DNA from: Chitinolyticbacter meiyuanensis
GTDB lineage: Bacteria > Pseudomonadota > Gammaproteobacteria > Burkholderiales > Chitinibacteraceae
Assembly (NCBI RefSeq): GCF_008033135.1
Contig: NZ_CP041335.1
Location: forward strand, 3,663,925-3,727,924
Length of the DNA stretch: 64,000 nt
Reading direction: 5' to 3'
Shown here: positions 1-9,594 of the stretch, piece after piece
Layout of the letters: every line of letters starts with the position of its first letter
Numbering within the stretch: position 1 is the stretch's first letter
Made by a program: the position numbers and the translations under genes
The notes under the pieces: model-generated
Seen by the model: the letters and a program-made list of their open reading frames with translations, nothing else
Databases searched by the model: none
Told to the model about the DNA's origin: nothing

Positions 1-3000
1 CGACGGTATTGAAGATCATGGCGATCTCGCCGTTCTTGATCATGTCAACGATGTGCGGACGCCCCTCGGTCACCTTGTTCACCGGAGTAACGGCGACGCC
101 GGCTTCAGCGATCGCAGCCGCGGTGCCCTTGGTGGCGATCACCTTGAAACCCAGATCAGCCAGGATACGCGCGCACTCGATCGCGCCGGACTTGTCACCC
201 TCGCGCACCGAGATGAACACGTTGCCCGCGCTCGGCAGCACGATACCGGCCGCCAGCTGCGACTTGACGAAGGCTTCGGCAAAGCTCTCGCCCACGCCCA
301 TCACCTCGCCAGTCGACTTCATCTCGGGGCCGAGGATGGTGTCGACGCCCGGGAACTTGTTGAACGGGAACACCGCTTCCTTCACCGAGTAGTACGGCGG
401 GATCACCTCGCTGGTCACGCCCTGGCTGACCAGGCTCTGGCCAGCCATGCAGCGCGCGGCAACCTTGGCGAGCGAGTGGCCGGTGGCCTTGGACACGTAC
501 GGCACGGTACGCGAGGCACGCGGGTTCACTTCCAGCACGTAGACGGTAGCCGCCTCGCCCTGGCCCTGGATCGCGAACTGCACGTTCATCAGGCCGATCA
601 CATTGAGCGCCCGGGCCATGGCCACGGTCTGGCGACGCAGCTCGTCCTGCAATTCCTTGCTCAGCGAGTACGGCGGCAGCGAGCAGGCGGAATCACCCGA
701 GTGCACGCCAGCCTGCTCGATGTGCTCCATGATGCCGCCGATCAACACGTCCTTGCCGTCACTGATGGCATCGACGTCGACTTCGATCGCGTCATTGAGG
801 AAGCGGTCGAGCAGCACCGGGCTGTCGTTCGATACCTTCACCGCTTCGCGCATGTAGCGGGCAAGATCATCCTCGCTATGCACGATCTGCATCGCACGGC
901 CGCCCAGCACGTAGGACGGGCGCACCACCAGCGGATAGCCGAGCTGCGCGGCCAGCGCCAGCGCATCCTTCTCAGTACGGGCGGTGGCGTTCGGCGGCTG
1001 GCGCAGGCCCAGGTCCTGCAGCAGCTTCTGGAAGCGCTCGCGATCCTCAGCGGCATCGATCATGTCCGGGCTGGTGCCGATGATGGGCACGCCGTTGGCT
1101 TCCAGCGCGCGGGCCAGCTTCAGCGGCGTCTGGCCACCGTACTGCACGATCACGCCGGCCGGCTGTTCGACAGCGACGATCTCCAGCACGTCTTCCAGCG
1201 TCAGCGGCTCGAAGTAGAGGCGATCGGAGGTGTCGTAATCGGTCGACACGGTTTCCGGGTTGCAGTTGACCATGATGGTTTCATAGCCGTCTTCGCGCAG
1301 GGCGAGCGCGGCGTGGACGCAGCAGTAGTCGAACTCGATCCCCTGGCCGATACGGTTCGGGCCGCCGCCCAGCACCATGATCTTCTTCTTCGAGGTCGGC
1401 GCGGCTTCGCACTCGTCCTCGTAAGTCGAGTACATGTAGGCGGTATCGGTGGCAAATTCGGCGGCGCAGGTATCGACTCGCTTGTACACCGGGCGCACGC
1501 CCAGGCCATGGCGATGGCGGCGCACGGCATTCTGGTCAACGCCAAGCAGTGCACCAAGACGACGGTCGGAGAAGCCCTTGCGCTTCAATGCGCGCATTTC
1601 CGGCTTGTCCAAGCTTTCGACCGTACGGCCGCGCAAACCGTTTTCCAGCTGCACGATCTCCTCGATCTGCGCGAGGAACCACGGGTCGATCTTGGAGAGG
1701 TTGAACACTTCGTCGAGGCTGAGGCCGATGCGGAACGCATCGGCGACGAACCACAGGCGATCCGGGCCAGGTGCGGCCAGTTCGGATTCAATGGCCTGGC
1801 GATCAGTCGTCACTTCGTCGAAGCCCGACATGCCAGTTTCCAGGCCGCGCAGCGCCTTCTGCAACGATTCCTGCAGCGTGCGGCCGATCGCCATCACCTC
1901 GCCGACCGACTTCATCTGCGTGGTCAGCTTGTTGTTGGCCTGCGGGAATTTCTCGAAGGCGAAGCGCGGCACCTTGGTGACCACGTAGTCGATCGACGGC
2001 TCGAACGAGGCCGGGGTCTTGCCGCCGGTGATCTCGTTCTTCAGTTCGTCGAGCGTGAAGCCCACCGCCAGCTTGGCGGCGACCTTGGCGATCGGGAAGC
2101 CGGTGGCCTTGGACGCCAAAGCGGAGGAGCGCGACACACGCGGGTTCATCTCGATCACGATCATGCGGCCATCGACCGGGTTGACCGAGAACTGCACGTT
2201 GGAGCCGCCGGTATCGACGCCGATCTCGCGCAGCACCGCCAGGCTGGCATTGCGCATGATCTGGTATTCCTTGTCGGTCAGCGTCTGCGCCGGCGCTACG
2301 GTGATCGAATCACCGGTATGCACGCCCATCGGATCGAGGTTCTCGATCGAGCAGACGATGATGCAGTTGTCGGCGCGGTCGCGCACGACTTCCATCTCGT
2401 ACTCCTTCCAGCCGAGCAGCGATTCTTCGATCAGCAACTCCTTGGTCGGCGAGAGGTCGAGACCACGGGTGCAGATCTCGATGAATTCCTGGATGTTGTA
2501 GGCGATGCCACCGCCCGAGCCGCCCATGGTGAACGACGGGCGGATGATGGCCGGGAAGCCCAGGTTGGCCTGCGCCGCCAGCGCCTCTTCCAGCGAGTGG
2601 GCGATGGCCGAACGGGCGGAACCGAGGCCGATCTTGTCCATCGCGGCCTTGAACTTCTGGCGATCCTCGGCCTTGTCGATGGCTTCGGGCGTGGCGCCGA
2701 TCAGCTCGACCTTGTACTTGTCGAGTACGCCGTTGCGCCACAGGTCGAGCGCGCAGTTGAGCGCAGTCTGGCCACCCATGGTCGGCAGTACAACATCCGG
2801 GCGCTCCTTGGCGATGATCTTCTCGACCACCTGCCAGGTGATGGGCTCGATGTAGGTGACGTCGGCCATGTTGGGGTCGGTCATGATCGTGGCCGGATTG
2901 CTGTTGACCAGGATGACCTTGTAACCCTCTTCGCGCAGTGCCTTGCAGGCCTGGGCGCCGGAATAGTCGAACTCGCACGCCTGGCCGATGACGATGGGGC

Positions 3001-3046
3001 CGGCGCCGATGATGAGGATGGACTTGATGTCTGTACGTTTCGGCAT
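1..3046 (-). CDS. carB: Carbamoyl-phosphate synthase large subunit (3' end beyond window)
   Basis: CarB makes carbamoyl phosphate from bicarbonate, two ATP and ammonia supplied by CarA, feeding arginine and pyrimidine synthesis. Reverse translation from the ATG at 3046 gives [20 protein letters not shown] and runs without a stop to the window edge. About 1015 codons are visible; the family is usually near 1070 residues. Both halves of the internally duplicated enzyme are present: an N-terminal ATP-grasp half, the oligomerisation region, and a second half restarting at [16 protein letters not shown]. The visible end lies in the C-terminal MGS-like allosteric domain. It lies 10 bp downstream of carA, so the pair is an operon. 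Identification is secure; only the C-terminal tail is missing. Confidence 0.97.
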   Translation of the reverse strand, partial: MPKRTDIKSILIIGAGPIVIGQACEFDYSGAQACKALREEGYKVILVNSNPATIMTDPNMADVTYIEPITWQVVEKIIAKERPDVVLPTMGGQTALNCALDLWRNGVLDKYKVELIGATPEAIDKAEDRQKFKAAMDKIGLGSARSAIAHSLEEALAAQANLGFPAIIRPSFTMGGSGGGIAYNIQEFIEICTRGLDLSPTKELLIEESLLGWKEYEMEVVRDRADNCIIVCSIENLDPMGVHTGDSITVAPAQTLTDKEYQIMRNASLAVLREIGVDTGGSNVQFSVNPVDGRMIVIEMNPRVSRSSALASKATGFPIAKVAAKLAVGFTLDELKNEITGGKTPASFEPSIDYVVTKVPRFAFEKFPQANNKLTTQMKSVGEVMAIGRTLQESLQKALRGLETGMSGFDEVTTDRQAIESELAAPGPDRLWFVADAFRIGLSLDEVFNLSKIDPWFLAQIEEIVQLENGLRGRTVESLDKPEMRALKRKGFSDRRLGALLGVDQNAVRRHRHGLGVRPVYKRVDTCAAEFATDTAYMYSTYEDECEAAPTSKKKIMVLGGGPNRIGQGIEFDYCCVHAALALREDGYETIMVNCNPETVSTDYDTSDRLYFEPLTLEDVLEIVAVEQPAGVIVQYGGQTPLKLARALEANGVPIIGTSPDMIDAAEDRERFQKLLQDLGLRQPPNATARTEKDALALAAQLGYPLVVRPSYVLGGRAMQIVHSEDDLARYMREAVKVSNDSPVLLDRFLNDAIEVDVDAISDGKDVLIGGIMEHIEQAGVHSGDSACSLPPYSLSKELQDELRRQTVAMARALNVIGLMNVQFAIQGQGEAATVYVLEVNPRASRTVPYVSKATGHSLAKVAARCMAGQSLVSQGVTSEVIPPYYSVKEAVFPFNKFPGVDTILGPEMKSTGEVMGVGESFAEAFVKSQLAAGIVLPSAGNVFISVREGDKSGAIECARILADLGFKVIATKGTAAAIAEAGVAVTPVNKVTEGRPHIVDMIKNGEIAMIFNTV

Positions 3047-3056
3047 TGCTAAACCC

Positions 3057-4184
3057 TTACTTGCGCTCGGCCATCATGGCGATGAACTTGTCGAAGAGAT
3101 ACGCCACGTCATGCGGCCCCGGGCTCGCTTCCGGGTGGCCCTGGAACGAGAACGCCGGTGCATCGGTCAGCGCGATGCCCTGTACGGTGCCGTCGAACAG
3201 CGAGCGGTGGGTGATGCGCACATTGGCCGGCAGGCTGGTTTCGTCGACCTGGAAGCCATGGTTCTGCGACGTGATCATCACATGGCGGGTGTCGAGGTCC
3301 TGCACCGGGTGGTTGGCGCCGTGGTGGCCGAACTTCATCTTGCTGGTGGCACCACCGGTGGCGAGCCCCAAAATCTGGTGGCCCAAACAGATGCCGAAGG
3401 TCGGCAGCTTGCGGCTGATGAATTCACGCGTGGCGGCGATCGCGTAGTCGCACGGCTCCGGATCGCCCGGGCCGTTGGAGAGGAACACGCCGTCCGGATT
3501 GAGGGCCAGCACCTCGGCGGCCGGGGTCTGCGCCGGCACCACGGTCAGCTTGCAGCCGCGCTCGGCCAGCATGCGCAAAATGTTGGACTTCACGCCGAAG
3601 TCGTAGGCGACGACGTGGTACTTCGGATTGGACTGCACGGTGTAACCGATACCGAGCTTCCACTCGGCGGTGGTCCATTCCTGCTTGTCGGTAGCGCTCA
3701 CCACCTTAGCCAGATCCTGGCCGGCCATGGAGCCGAAGGAGCGAGCCTTCTCGACAGCGGCAGCCTCGTCGATCTGGCTGCCGGCGACGATACAGCCGGG
3801 CTGGGCGCCCTTCTCGCGCAGGATGCGGGTGAGCTTGCGGGTATCGATATCGGCAATGCCGACGATACCGTTGGCCTTGAGATAATCACCCAGGCTCATG
3901 GTGGCGCGGAAGTTGGAGTGCAGCCGCGGCAGATCACGGATGATCAGGCCGGCGGCGAACACCGCACGCGACTCGGCATCTTCCGGGTTCACGCCGTAGT
4001 TGCCGATATGCGGATAGGTCAGCGTAACGAGCTGGCGGTTGTAGGAAGGATCGGTCAGGATTTCCTGATAACCGGTGAGCGAGGTGTTGAAGACCACCTC
4101 ACCGATCGTTTCGCCATCGGCGCCGATCGAAATACCGTGAAACAGGGTGCCGTCGGCAAGCGCTAAAAGGGCGGGTTGGGACAC
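3057..4184 (-). CDS. carA: Carbamoyl-phosphate synthase small subunit (glutaminase)
   Basis: This 375-residue class I glutamine amidotransferase subunit releases ammonia from glutamine and channels it to CarB. The N-terminal CarA domain begins [17 protein letters not shown]. The C-terminal glutaminase shows the nucleophile motif GICLGHQ and the later [10 protein letters not shown] with the catalytic His/Glu. Length and start agree with the family. It is the first gene of the carAB operon and lies downstream of a Rho-independent terminator that separates it from the glutathione peroxidase gene. Its own promoter should lie in the short gap at about 4185-4235. Confidence 0.98.
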   Translation of the reverse strand: MSQPALLALADGTLFHGISIGADGETIGEVVFNTSLTGYQEILTDPSYNRQLVTLTYPHIGNYGVNPEDAESRAVFAAGLIIRDLPRLHSNFRATMSLGDYLKANGIVGIADIDTRKLTRILREKGAQPGCIVAGSQIDEAAAVEKARSFGSMAGQDLAKVVSATDKQEWTTAEWKLGIGYTVQSNPKYHVVAYDFGVKSNILRMLAERGCKLTVVPAQTPAAEVLALNPDGVFLSNGPGDPEPCDYAIAATREFISRKLPTFGICLGHQILGLATGGATSKMKFGHHGANHPVQDLDTRHVMITSQNHGFQVDETSLPANVRITHRSLFDGTVQGIALTDAPAFSFQGHPEASPGPHDVAYLFDKFIAMMAERK

Positions 4185-4235
4185 TGGCGGCTCCTGGGCA
4201 TTGCGCCCATCAATGCAAATTCCGGGGGGTACACG

Positions 4236-4269
4236 TAGAAAAACGGGACTGGTCTCCCCGGTCCCGTTC
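4236..4269 (-). terminator. Rho-independent terminator upstream of carA
   Basis: On the minus strand AACGGGAC pairs with GTCCCGTT (8 bp, positions 4242-4249 and 4261-4268) across a short loop, followed by a run of five T. It closes the glutathione peroxidase transcript. It could also act as a leader attenuator of carAB, but no leader peptide or pyrimidine-rich tract was seen. Confidence 0.7.
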
Positions 4270-4352
4270 GCTGTGCAAAATTGCCGGGATGTTACCGCAA
4301 AACGCCTTTTCTTTCAACGCCAGCGGCAATGCATCGTGCCGCGCCGCGCCGG

Positions 4353-4835
4353 TCAGCCCAGCAGTTTTTCCACCGCGCCCACCAGCTCCTGCGGCTTGGT
4401 GGTCGGCGCGTAACGCTCGACCACGCTGCCTTCGCGGTCGACCAGGAACTTGGTGAAGTTCCATTTGATGCCTTCGGTGCCGAGAATGCCCGGCTCGGCC
4501 TTCTTCAGGTGCTGGTACAGCGGATCGGCAGCATCACCATTGACATCCACCTTGGAAAACAGCGGAAAGGTCACGTCATAATGGGTCGAGCAGAACGAGC
4601 GGATTTCCTCCTCGTTGCCCGGCTCCTGGCTGCCGAACTGGTTGCACGGGAAACCGAGCACCACCAAGCCACGATCCTTGTACTGACGATACAGCGACTC
4701 CAGGCCCTCGTACTGCGGCGTGAAGCCGCACTGGCTCGCCACATTGACAACAAGCAGCACCTGGCCGCGGTAGCGCGACAGCGGCACCTCGTCGCCGAAA
4801 ATGTCTTTGGCCGAGAAATCGTAAACGGTGGTCAT
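4353..4835 (-). CDS. Glutathione peroxidase family thiol peroxidase
   Basis: A 160-residue Gpx-family peroxidase that reduces hydrogen peroxide and organic peroxides in the cytoplasm. It is a cysteine enzyme: the peroxidatic Cys36 lies in [12 protein letters not shown] where animal enzymes have selenocysteine. The other active-site residues are Gln66 in GFPCNQFG and Trp125/Asn126 in [11 protein letters not shown]. In bacteria of this type the electron donor is usually thioredoxin rather than glutathione, but that is family knowledge. It is monocistronic, followed by the terminator before carA and divergent from the DUF1841 gene. Confidence 0.93.
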   Translation of the reverse strand: MTTVYDFSAKDIFGDEVPLSRYRGQVLLVVNVASQCGFTPQYEGLESLYRQYKDRGLVVLGFPCNQFGSQEPGNEEEIRSFCSTHYDVTFPLFSKVDVNGDAADPLYQHLKKAEPGILGTEGIKWNFTKFLVDREGSVVERYAPTTKPQELVGAVEKLLG

Positions 4836-4924
4836 GGTGCATGCTCCTGTGCAATTGGTCAGGGCGGCTCGTAAGCGACGGCCGGCTGGGCGATAATTCG
4901 TGCACGATCATCCTCGCCCCATCC

Positions 4925-5368
4925 ATGCTGTTCAACCCTACCCGCGACGAAGCCCGCCGCTTTTTCATCGATGCCTGGCAGAAGCACACGCAACAGGCAC
5001 CGCTCACCGATCTGGAACGCATCACCGTCGGCGTGCTGTTGCGGCACCCGGAATACCAGCGCTTCCTCACGCCGGATTACCTGGATCGCGACTGGCCGCC
5101 CGAGATCGGCGAGACCAACCCTTTCCTGCATATCTCCATGCATCTGGCGATCGAGGAGCAGCTGTCGATCGACCAGCCGGCCGGCGTGCGAGCGCTCTAT
5201 CAGCAGCTGTGCGCGCACTACGGCGATGAACACGCCGCGCTGCACCTGATGCTCGATGGCCTGGGCGAAATGATCTGGCACGCCCAGCGCCACGGCGTGC
5301 CGCCCGATCCGAATCTGTATCTGGATATCCTGCGCACGCGGCTCGGCCAGGCGACCAGCCGGGACTGA
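4925..5368 (+). CDS. DUF1841 family protein
   Basis: A 147-residue soluble protein of unknown function beginning MLFNPTRDEARRFFIDAW. The body contains NPFLHISMHLAIEEQLSID and ends in a helical segment, typical of DUF1841, a small betaproteobacterial family. I chose the ATG at 4925 because the conserved N-terminus starts there, although the frame stays open further upstream. It is transcribed away from the glutathione peroxidase gene and converges on the small minus-strand gene that starts its stop codon 4 bp away. No function is inferred. Confidence 0.85.
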   Translation: MLFNPTRDEARRFFIDAWQKHTQQAPLTDLERITVGVLLRHPEYQRFLTPDYLDRDWPPEIGETNPFLHISMHLAIEEQLSIDQPAGVRALYQQLCAHYGDEHAALHLMLDGLGEMIWHAQRHGVPPDPNLYLDILRTRLGQATSRD

Positions 5369-5371
5369 ACC

Positions 5372-5692
5372 TCAGCGCGGCCGCGTCTGCCCAGCAACCA
5401 GCAGATGGCCGTGCAGTGGGCAATAGCATTCGTCGTGCCAACCGTAGTGCGGGTCGCTGCAGATCGCATGCTCGACCTGCGGTGGCAAAGTGCTACGGCA
5501 AGCTAGCTCCTGCTCCAGTGCAGCGAACACGCTGCCCGGCTGCGGCCAATCGGTCACGGCAGGCGGGCTTGCCAAACGGTTGCCGCGCGGCAGTTCACTA
5601 TCCAGCACCCGCTGCAATTCCGCGCACAGCGCGCCTCGTTTACTACGGCGCGCCACGGCCTGCTCCGTGCCGCATACCGCCCCAAGCCGCAA
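5372..5692 (-). CDS. Hypothetical small protein with a C-terminal Cys/His cluster
   Basis: A 106-residue frame starting with TTG, 3 bp after the stop of the M48 protease gene, so probably co-transcribed with it. I do not recognise the family. The C-terminus has a dense Cys/His cluster (CSDPHYGWHDECYCPLHGH) that could bind a metal; the remainder is unremarkable. Evidence for coding is the open frame, tight spacing and this non-random tail. The TTG start without a clear Shine-Dalgarno sequence weakens the case. Confidence 0.5.
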   Translation of the reverse strand: MRLGAVCGTEQAVARRSKRGALCAELQRVLDSELPRGNRLASPPAVTDWPQPGSVFAALEQELACRSTLPPQVEHAICSDPHYGWHDECYCPLHGHLLVAGQTRPR

Positions 5693-5695
5693 CGC

Positions 5696-7150
5696 TCATC
5701 GCTTGTCCGGCTTGGCGATGGCGTCCTGCAGCTCGCGCAGCCGCGCATCGATCGCGGACAGCAGATAGAAATCGTTGCCGGGCTGGCGCTGGGCGATCTG
5801 CAGTTGCTCGATGGCAGCACCGTATTCCAGCAGCAGGATGTAGTACTCGGCCTGCGCCTTGTGCTGGCGCTGCGCCTCGCCCTTGGCCTCGTAGATGCGT
5901 GCTTCGCGCTGGTAGAGCTCGGCATCGGACGGATACAGCTCTTGCGAACTCAACGTGAGCTTGAGCGCCGGATCGAGCTGGCGCGCCGCGATCAACGCGT
6001 CGATTTCGCCATAGACGAGGCCACGGCTGCCGGTGAAGCGCTGTGCCGCCGCGCGCAACTGGTTGGCGGCCTCCACCGGCTTGCCCTGCGCCAGCAGCAA
6101 CTGGCCGTTCAGGTATTCGAGCGCTGCATGCGGCCGGCCCAGCGCAGTGCGGGCTTCCGCCAAGCTGCGGCCCGCGCTATCCAGCTCGTTCACCCTCAGC
6201 TGCGCCAGCGCGTAGCCATACAGGTGCGCTGCACGGTTGATGAAGCGCCCCTCGGTGAGCGCCTTGGCATAGTAATTGACCATGGCGCGGGCGTCGCCCT
6301 GCAGCACCCGTGCCTTCTCACGCATGAACAGGAATTCGGCGCTGTCCGGCACTTGGCGGTAAGGCATGTCCTTGAGGCGCGCCTGCGCGTCGGCGATCCG
6401 CTTGTAGGTCACCGGGTGGGTGCGCAGGAATTCAGGTGCGTTGTTCTCGATCAGCCGGTTGTGCTTTTGCAGCCGCTCGAAGAAGGCCGGCATCGCCGAG
6501 GGATCGAAGCCGGCACGCGTCAACGTCTGCATCCCGACCCGATCCGCCTCCTGCTCGAAGGCATAGGTGAAATCGAGCTGGCGCTGCACCGCGAGTGCCG
6601 GGCCGGCGGCGGCCGCAGCGGCAGCCGCATCGCCCGCACCGGCGTGGGCGGCGAGGATGGCGAGCCCGATCGCAGCCAACGTCATCCACGGCGTGATGCG
6701 CTGGCTCTCCACCAGCCGCGCCAGATGGTGCTGCGAAACGTGCGCCACTTCGTGTGCCAGCACGCTGGCGAGTTCGGATTCGTGTTGCGCGGTGACGATC
6801 AGCCCGCTGTGCACGCCGATCACGCCGCCGGGCACGGCAAAGGCGTTGACCGAAGCATCGCGCAGCGGCAGGAAGGTGAACGAGGTCTGGGTATAACCAC
6901 TGGCGTCGACCAGCCGGCCACCGAGCTGATTCAGGTAGGCCACCAGCTCGGGATCGTCGAGCAAGGCGCCGCTGCGGCGCAACTCGCGCATCGCCGCGGC
7001 GCCGATCTGGCGCTCGTCGCTGGCGGACAACGACGCGCTGGAGGTATCGCCAAGGTCCGGCAGATCGTTGTCGAGCGCCAGCACCGGCTGCGCCAGGTGC
7101 ATGGCCATCGTCGCGGCGATCAGGAAGCGGCGCAGCAGGCTGGGCAGCAT
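5696..7150 (-). CDS. M48 family periplasmic metalloprotease with TPR repeats (BepA/YfgC-like)
   Basis: A 484-residue exported zinc protease. An N-terminal signal peptide (MLPSLLRRFLIAATMAMHL) is followed by the peptidase domain with HEVAH (133-137) and the third ligand in FEQEADRVG. The C-terminal half is helical and repeat-like, as in BepA, which degrades or assists assembly of outer-membrane proteins such as LptD. I placed the start at the ATG at 7150 because the signal peptide begins there; an upstream in-frame start would add 19 charged residues in front of it. The ordinal role is inferred from the family; substrates are unknown. Confidence 0.9.
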   Translation of the reverse strand: MLPSLLRRFLIAATMAMHLAQPVLALDNDLPDLGDTSSASLSASDERQIGAAAMRELRRSGALLDDPELVAYLNQLGGRLVDASGYTQTSFTFLPLRDASVNAFAVPGGVIGVHSGLIVTAQHESELASVLAHEVAHVSQHHLARLVESQRITPWMTLAAIGLAILAAHAGAGDAAAAAAAAGPALAVQRQLDFTYAFEQEADRVGMQTLTRAGFDPSAMPAFFERLQKHNRLIENNAPEFLRTHPVTYKRIADAQARLKDMPYRQVPDSAEFLFMREKARVLQGDARAMVNYYAKALTEGRFINRAAHLYGYALAQLRVNELDSAGRSLAEARTALGRPHAALEYLNGQLLLAQGKPVEAANQLRAAAQRFTGSRGLVYGEIDALIAARQLDPALKLTLSSQELYPSDAELYQREARIYEAKGEAQRQHKAQAEYYILLLEYGAAIEQLQIAQRQPGNDFYLLSAIDARLRELQDAIAKPDKR

Positions 7151-7181
7151 GGTTGAGCGTTTTCTCGTGTTGGATGGGGCG

Positions 7182-7592
7182 TCAGCCCAGCGCCTCGACC
7201 GAGGCAATCACGGCAAGATAACGCAGCAGCTTGCCCCCCACCAGCGCTGGCCATACCCGGCGCCAGGGCCAGCGCAGCCAGCCGGCCGCCACGCAGAGCG
7301 CGTCGCCAAGCAGTGGCACCCAGGACAGGCACAATACCCAGGCACCATGGCGCTCCAGCCAGGCCGCGCGCGCCGGCATTTCCTTGCGTGGCAGCCGTCG
7401 GCCCAGCCAGACGCTGATCGCACCGCCCAGGCTGTTGCCCGCGGTGGCGAGCAGCAGACCAAGCCATGGCGAGCCGGCCGGGGTGAGCAGGTAGGCCACC
7501 AGCACCGCCTCGGAGTTCCCCGGCAGCAGCGTGGCCGAGAGCAGTGCCGAGCCGAACAGCGTCAGCGGCCAGCCCCAATCCGCCGCAATCAG
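7182..7592 (-). CDS. YqaA family (DedA/SNARE-associated) inner-membrane protein
   Basis: A membrane protein of about 136 residues. Hallmarks are FGSALLSATLLPGNSEA near the N-terminus, the glycine-rich GNSLGGAISVWLGRR, and LSWVPLLGDALCVAAGW, all typical of YqaA, a small relative of DedA proteins. DedA-type proteins are thought to act in lipid flipping or envelope homeostasis; YqaA itself is uncharacterised. No ATG fits. The best start is a CTG at 7592 that overlaps the cyaY stop (CTGA) and sits 8 bp after GAGGAG, implying translational coupling; ATT three bases on is an alternative. Confidence 0.82.
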   Translation of the reverse strand: MIAADWGWPLTLFGSALLSATLLPGNSEAVLVAYLLTPAGSPWLGLLLATAGNSLGGAISVWLGRRLPRKEMPARAAWLERHGAWVLCLSWVPLLGDALCVAAGWLRWPWRRVWPALVGGKLLRYLAVIASVEALG

Positions 7593-7900
7593 AACGCGAA
7601 CTCCTCGCCGGCATGCAGCGCAATCGCCTGTGCGAGATCGGTATAGAACTCGCCCTCGCCACGAGTATTGCGCCAGCCGCCATCGCCATGGCGATAGTGG
7701 TAGCCACCGCTCTTGGCAGCGATCCACAGCTCCTGGTTGGCGGCATGGCGATTGACGATGACCTTGGAGCCGTCGTCGAACTCGATCTCGAGCACATTGC
7801 CGGCGCGGAGCGTGTCGACGTCGAGGCCCGCAGCATCGAGCGCGGATTCAATGCGGGCGAATACGGCGTCGGTCAGCGTCAGGAATTCGGATTCGGTCAT
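7589..7900 (-). CDS. cyaY: Iron donor protein CyaY (frataxin)
   Basis: A 103-residue frataxin homologue that binds iron through acidic surface residues and modulates IscS-based iron-sulfur cluster assembly. It begins MTESEFLTLTDAVFARIESAL, continues with the conserved LEIEFDDGSKVIVNRH and QELWIAAKSGGYHY, and ends GEEFAF. The start at 7900 is the family start; an upstream extension would be spurious. It is divergent from the tiny lipoprotein gene lptM, an arrangement (cyaY/lptM) common in proteobacteria, and its end overlaps the yqaA-like gene. Confidence 0.96.
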   Translation of the reverse strand: MTESEFLTLTDAVFARIESALDAAGLDVDTLRAGNVLEIEFDDGSKVIVNRHAANQELWIAAKSGGYHYRHGDGGWRNTRGEGEFYTDLAQAIALHAGEEFAF

Positions 7901-7955
7901 GGGAGCGACTAGGGTGCGTGATAACATCGCGATTTTGCCACCAACGGCCTGACTG

Positions 7956-8135
7956 ATGCGCGCCACCCTGATGCTGTTCGCCGCCCTGACGCTCGCCGCC
8001 TGCGGTTTCAAGGGCAACCTCTACCTGCCCGATGGCGTGCAGTCCGGTCCCGCCATCCGCACCACGCCGGTCACCGTCACCCCGGTTGCCGGAGCCGTTA
8101 CTCCGCCACCGGCACTGACCGCATCCAGCCTGTAG
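7956..8135 (+). CDS. lptM: LPS translocon maturation chaperone LptM (YifL-like lipoprotein)
   Basis: A 59-residue lipoprotein. The signal peptide MRATLMLFAALTLAACGFKG ends in the lipobox LAAC, followed by the family signature GFKGNLYLPD and a Pro/Thr-rich tail. LptM helps LptD acquire native disulfides in the outer membrane. It is divergent from cyaY. In many proteobacteria lysA follows directly; here the next gene is on the opposite strand and lysA is absent. Confidence 0.88.
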   Translation: MRATLMLFAALTLAACGFKGNLYLPDGVQSGPAIRTTPVTVTPVAGAVTPPPALTASSL

Positions 8136-8139
8136 TCCT

Positions 8140-8664
8140 TCAGTGCCCGGCGCGCTGGCGTTGCCGGTACTGCCAGGGCGGTAGCGGCTGCCTGCCCTGC
8201 CATAAACCCAGTCCCTGGCTGCGCGCATTGCGCTCGGCAGCGGCGTAGTGATCAAAATCCTCGCCTGGCTGTTTGTCCTCGGCATAGCGCGTGTAGTGCC
8301 AAGCCAGCCCCCGCCGCAACAGCGCGAGATTCACATCCTCGGCTCCGCGCCAGACTCGCGCCACGCCGCGACCGTAGCGATCGACATCGACCACCTCGGC
8401 CCGCACCTCGCGGCCATAGACCTCGGCCGATAGCTGCCACTTGGCGGCACTGCCGTAGGCCTGTGCCTTCTCCGGAGCATCGACGAAAGCCAGCCGCAAT
8501 CGGTGCTCGACGAGCTGCGCATCGAGCAACGTCAGCGTATCGCCATCGGCCACGCCGATCACCCGGCCCTGCAACAACTCGCCGCGGCTGGGTTCGCTGC
8601 GCGGGAAGTCGACATCGAGGCAGCCCGCCAGCAGCAAGCAGGTCAGGCACAACCAGCGCAGCAT
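8140..8664 (-). CDS. Thermonuclease-family (SNase-like) lipoprotein
   Basis: A 174-residue secreted nuclease-fold protein. The start MLRWLCLTCLLLAGCLDVDF has a lipobox (LAGC), so it should be a lipoprotein. The SNase domain shows the usual opening VIGVADGDTLTLL, then LRLAFVDAPEKAQAYG, the YGREVRAEV strand and DRYGRGVARVW, with the final HYTRYAEDKQ segment. These include the Asp/Arg/Glu positions expected of an active calcium-dependent nuclease. Its ATG overlaps the stop of hpnC (TGATG), so translation is coupled. Possible roles are extracellular DNA digestion or scavenging. Confidence 0.9.
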   Translation of the reverse strand: MLRWLCLTCLLLAGCLDVDFPRSEPSRGELLQGRVIGVADGDTLTLLDAQLVEHRLRLAFVDAPEKAQAYGSAAKWQLSAEVYGREVRAEVVDVDRYGRGVARVWRGAEDVNLALLRRGLAWHYTRYAEDKQPGEDFDHYAAAERNARSQGLGLWQGRQPLPPWQYRQRQRAGH

Positions 8665-9497
8665 CAGCGCTTCCTGAGCGCACGCCATAGCAGGCGCGGC
8701 CAGTCACTGGCGCCCAGCGTGGGCCGGTGACGGAACATGTCGTACTGCGCCTGCTGCAGCTTGGTAAGGATGGCATCGCCGCCGAGCACCGTCAGCCGTA
8801 GCTCCAGCCCGATCCGCCCCGGCAGTTGCATGGCGAGCGGCGCACCAGCCTGCAGCATGCGGCGGGTACGGTCGACCTGGAAGGCCATCAGTTGGCGCCA
8901 CGCGCCGTCGGCCTTGCCGGCAGCGATCTGTTGATCGGTCACCCCATAGCGCGCCATCTCATCCTGCGGCAGGTAGACCCTATCCTTTTGCCAGTCGATG
9001 GCGACGTCCTGCCAGAAATTGATCAACTGCAGCGCAGTACAGATGCCATCGGACATCGCCAGCTTACGTTCATCGCGCTCGCCGAAGAAATGCAACAGGA
9101 TGCGCCCGACCGGATTGGCCGAGCGCCGACAGTACTGCACCAGCTCGCCAAAATCGGCATAGCGCGTCTTGACCACATCCTGCTCAAAGGCCGAAATCAG
9201 ATCGTGGCACAGCGCCACCGGCACTTGATACTGCGTCAGCACGGGCGCCAAAGCTCGGTAACGCGCGGTCTGCGGCGCTTCGCCAGCCTCGATGCGCGTG
9301 AGTTCGGCATGGCATTCGGCCAGTGCCGCCAGCCGTTGCTCCGGCGCGGCGTCGCCTTCATCCGCCAGATCGTCGGCATGTCGCGCAAAGTGATAGACCG
9401 CTGCCACCGCCTTGCGGTAGCGCCTCGGCATCAGAATGGAGGCGACCGGGAAGTTCTCGTAATGCTCGACCGACGATTGCGCGCTGATTCCAGCCAT
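8664..9497 (-). CDS. hpnC: Squalene synthase HpnC
   Basis: A 277-residue trans-isoprenyl diphosphate synthase-type protein. It begins with the HpnC hallmark SVEHYENFPVASILMPRR and has the two aspartate-rich magnesium sites, ADDLADE (41-47) and NFWQDVAID. HpnC with HpnD and HpnE makes squalene from farnesyl diphosphate in three steps (HpnD: presqualene diphosphate, HpnC: hydroxysqualene, HpnE: squalene). hpnD and hpnE are not in this window, so the partner genes must lie elsewhere if the route is complete. The start at 9497 was chosen over an upstream ATG because homology-like sequence begins there. Confidence 0.92.
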   Translation of the reverse strand: MAGISAQSSVEHYENFPVASILMPRRYRKAVAAVYHFARHADDLADEGDAAPEQRLAALAECHAELTRIEAGEAPQTARYRALAPVLTQYQVPVALCHDLISAFEQDVVKTRYADFGELVQYCRRSANPVGRILLHFFGERDERKLAMSDGICTALQLINFWQDVAIDWQKDRVYLPQDEMARYGVTDQQIAAGKADGAWRQLMAFQVDRTRRMLQAGAPLAMQLPGRIGLELRLTVLGGDAILTKLQQAQYDMFRHRPTLGASDWPRLLWRALRKR

Positions 9498-9594
9498 AAG
9501 CAAACCTGACGAACGGCGATAGCAAATCACACTTTGACGGCTAAAGTCAGATAGCGAGACATGCTCTCGTCATTTAACAAAGGAGGGAGTAAAG

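Noticed and set aside
53..3052. A 999-residue open frame on the plus strand
   Set aside because: It is exactly antisense to carB, whose translation is unmistakable; the frame is Arg/His/Ala-rich as expected from a high-GC shadow.
5804..7156. A 450-residue plus-strand frame
   Set aside because: Antisense to the M48 protease gene, which has HEVAH and a signal peptide; low-complexity composition.
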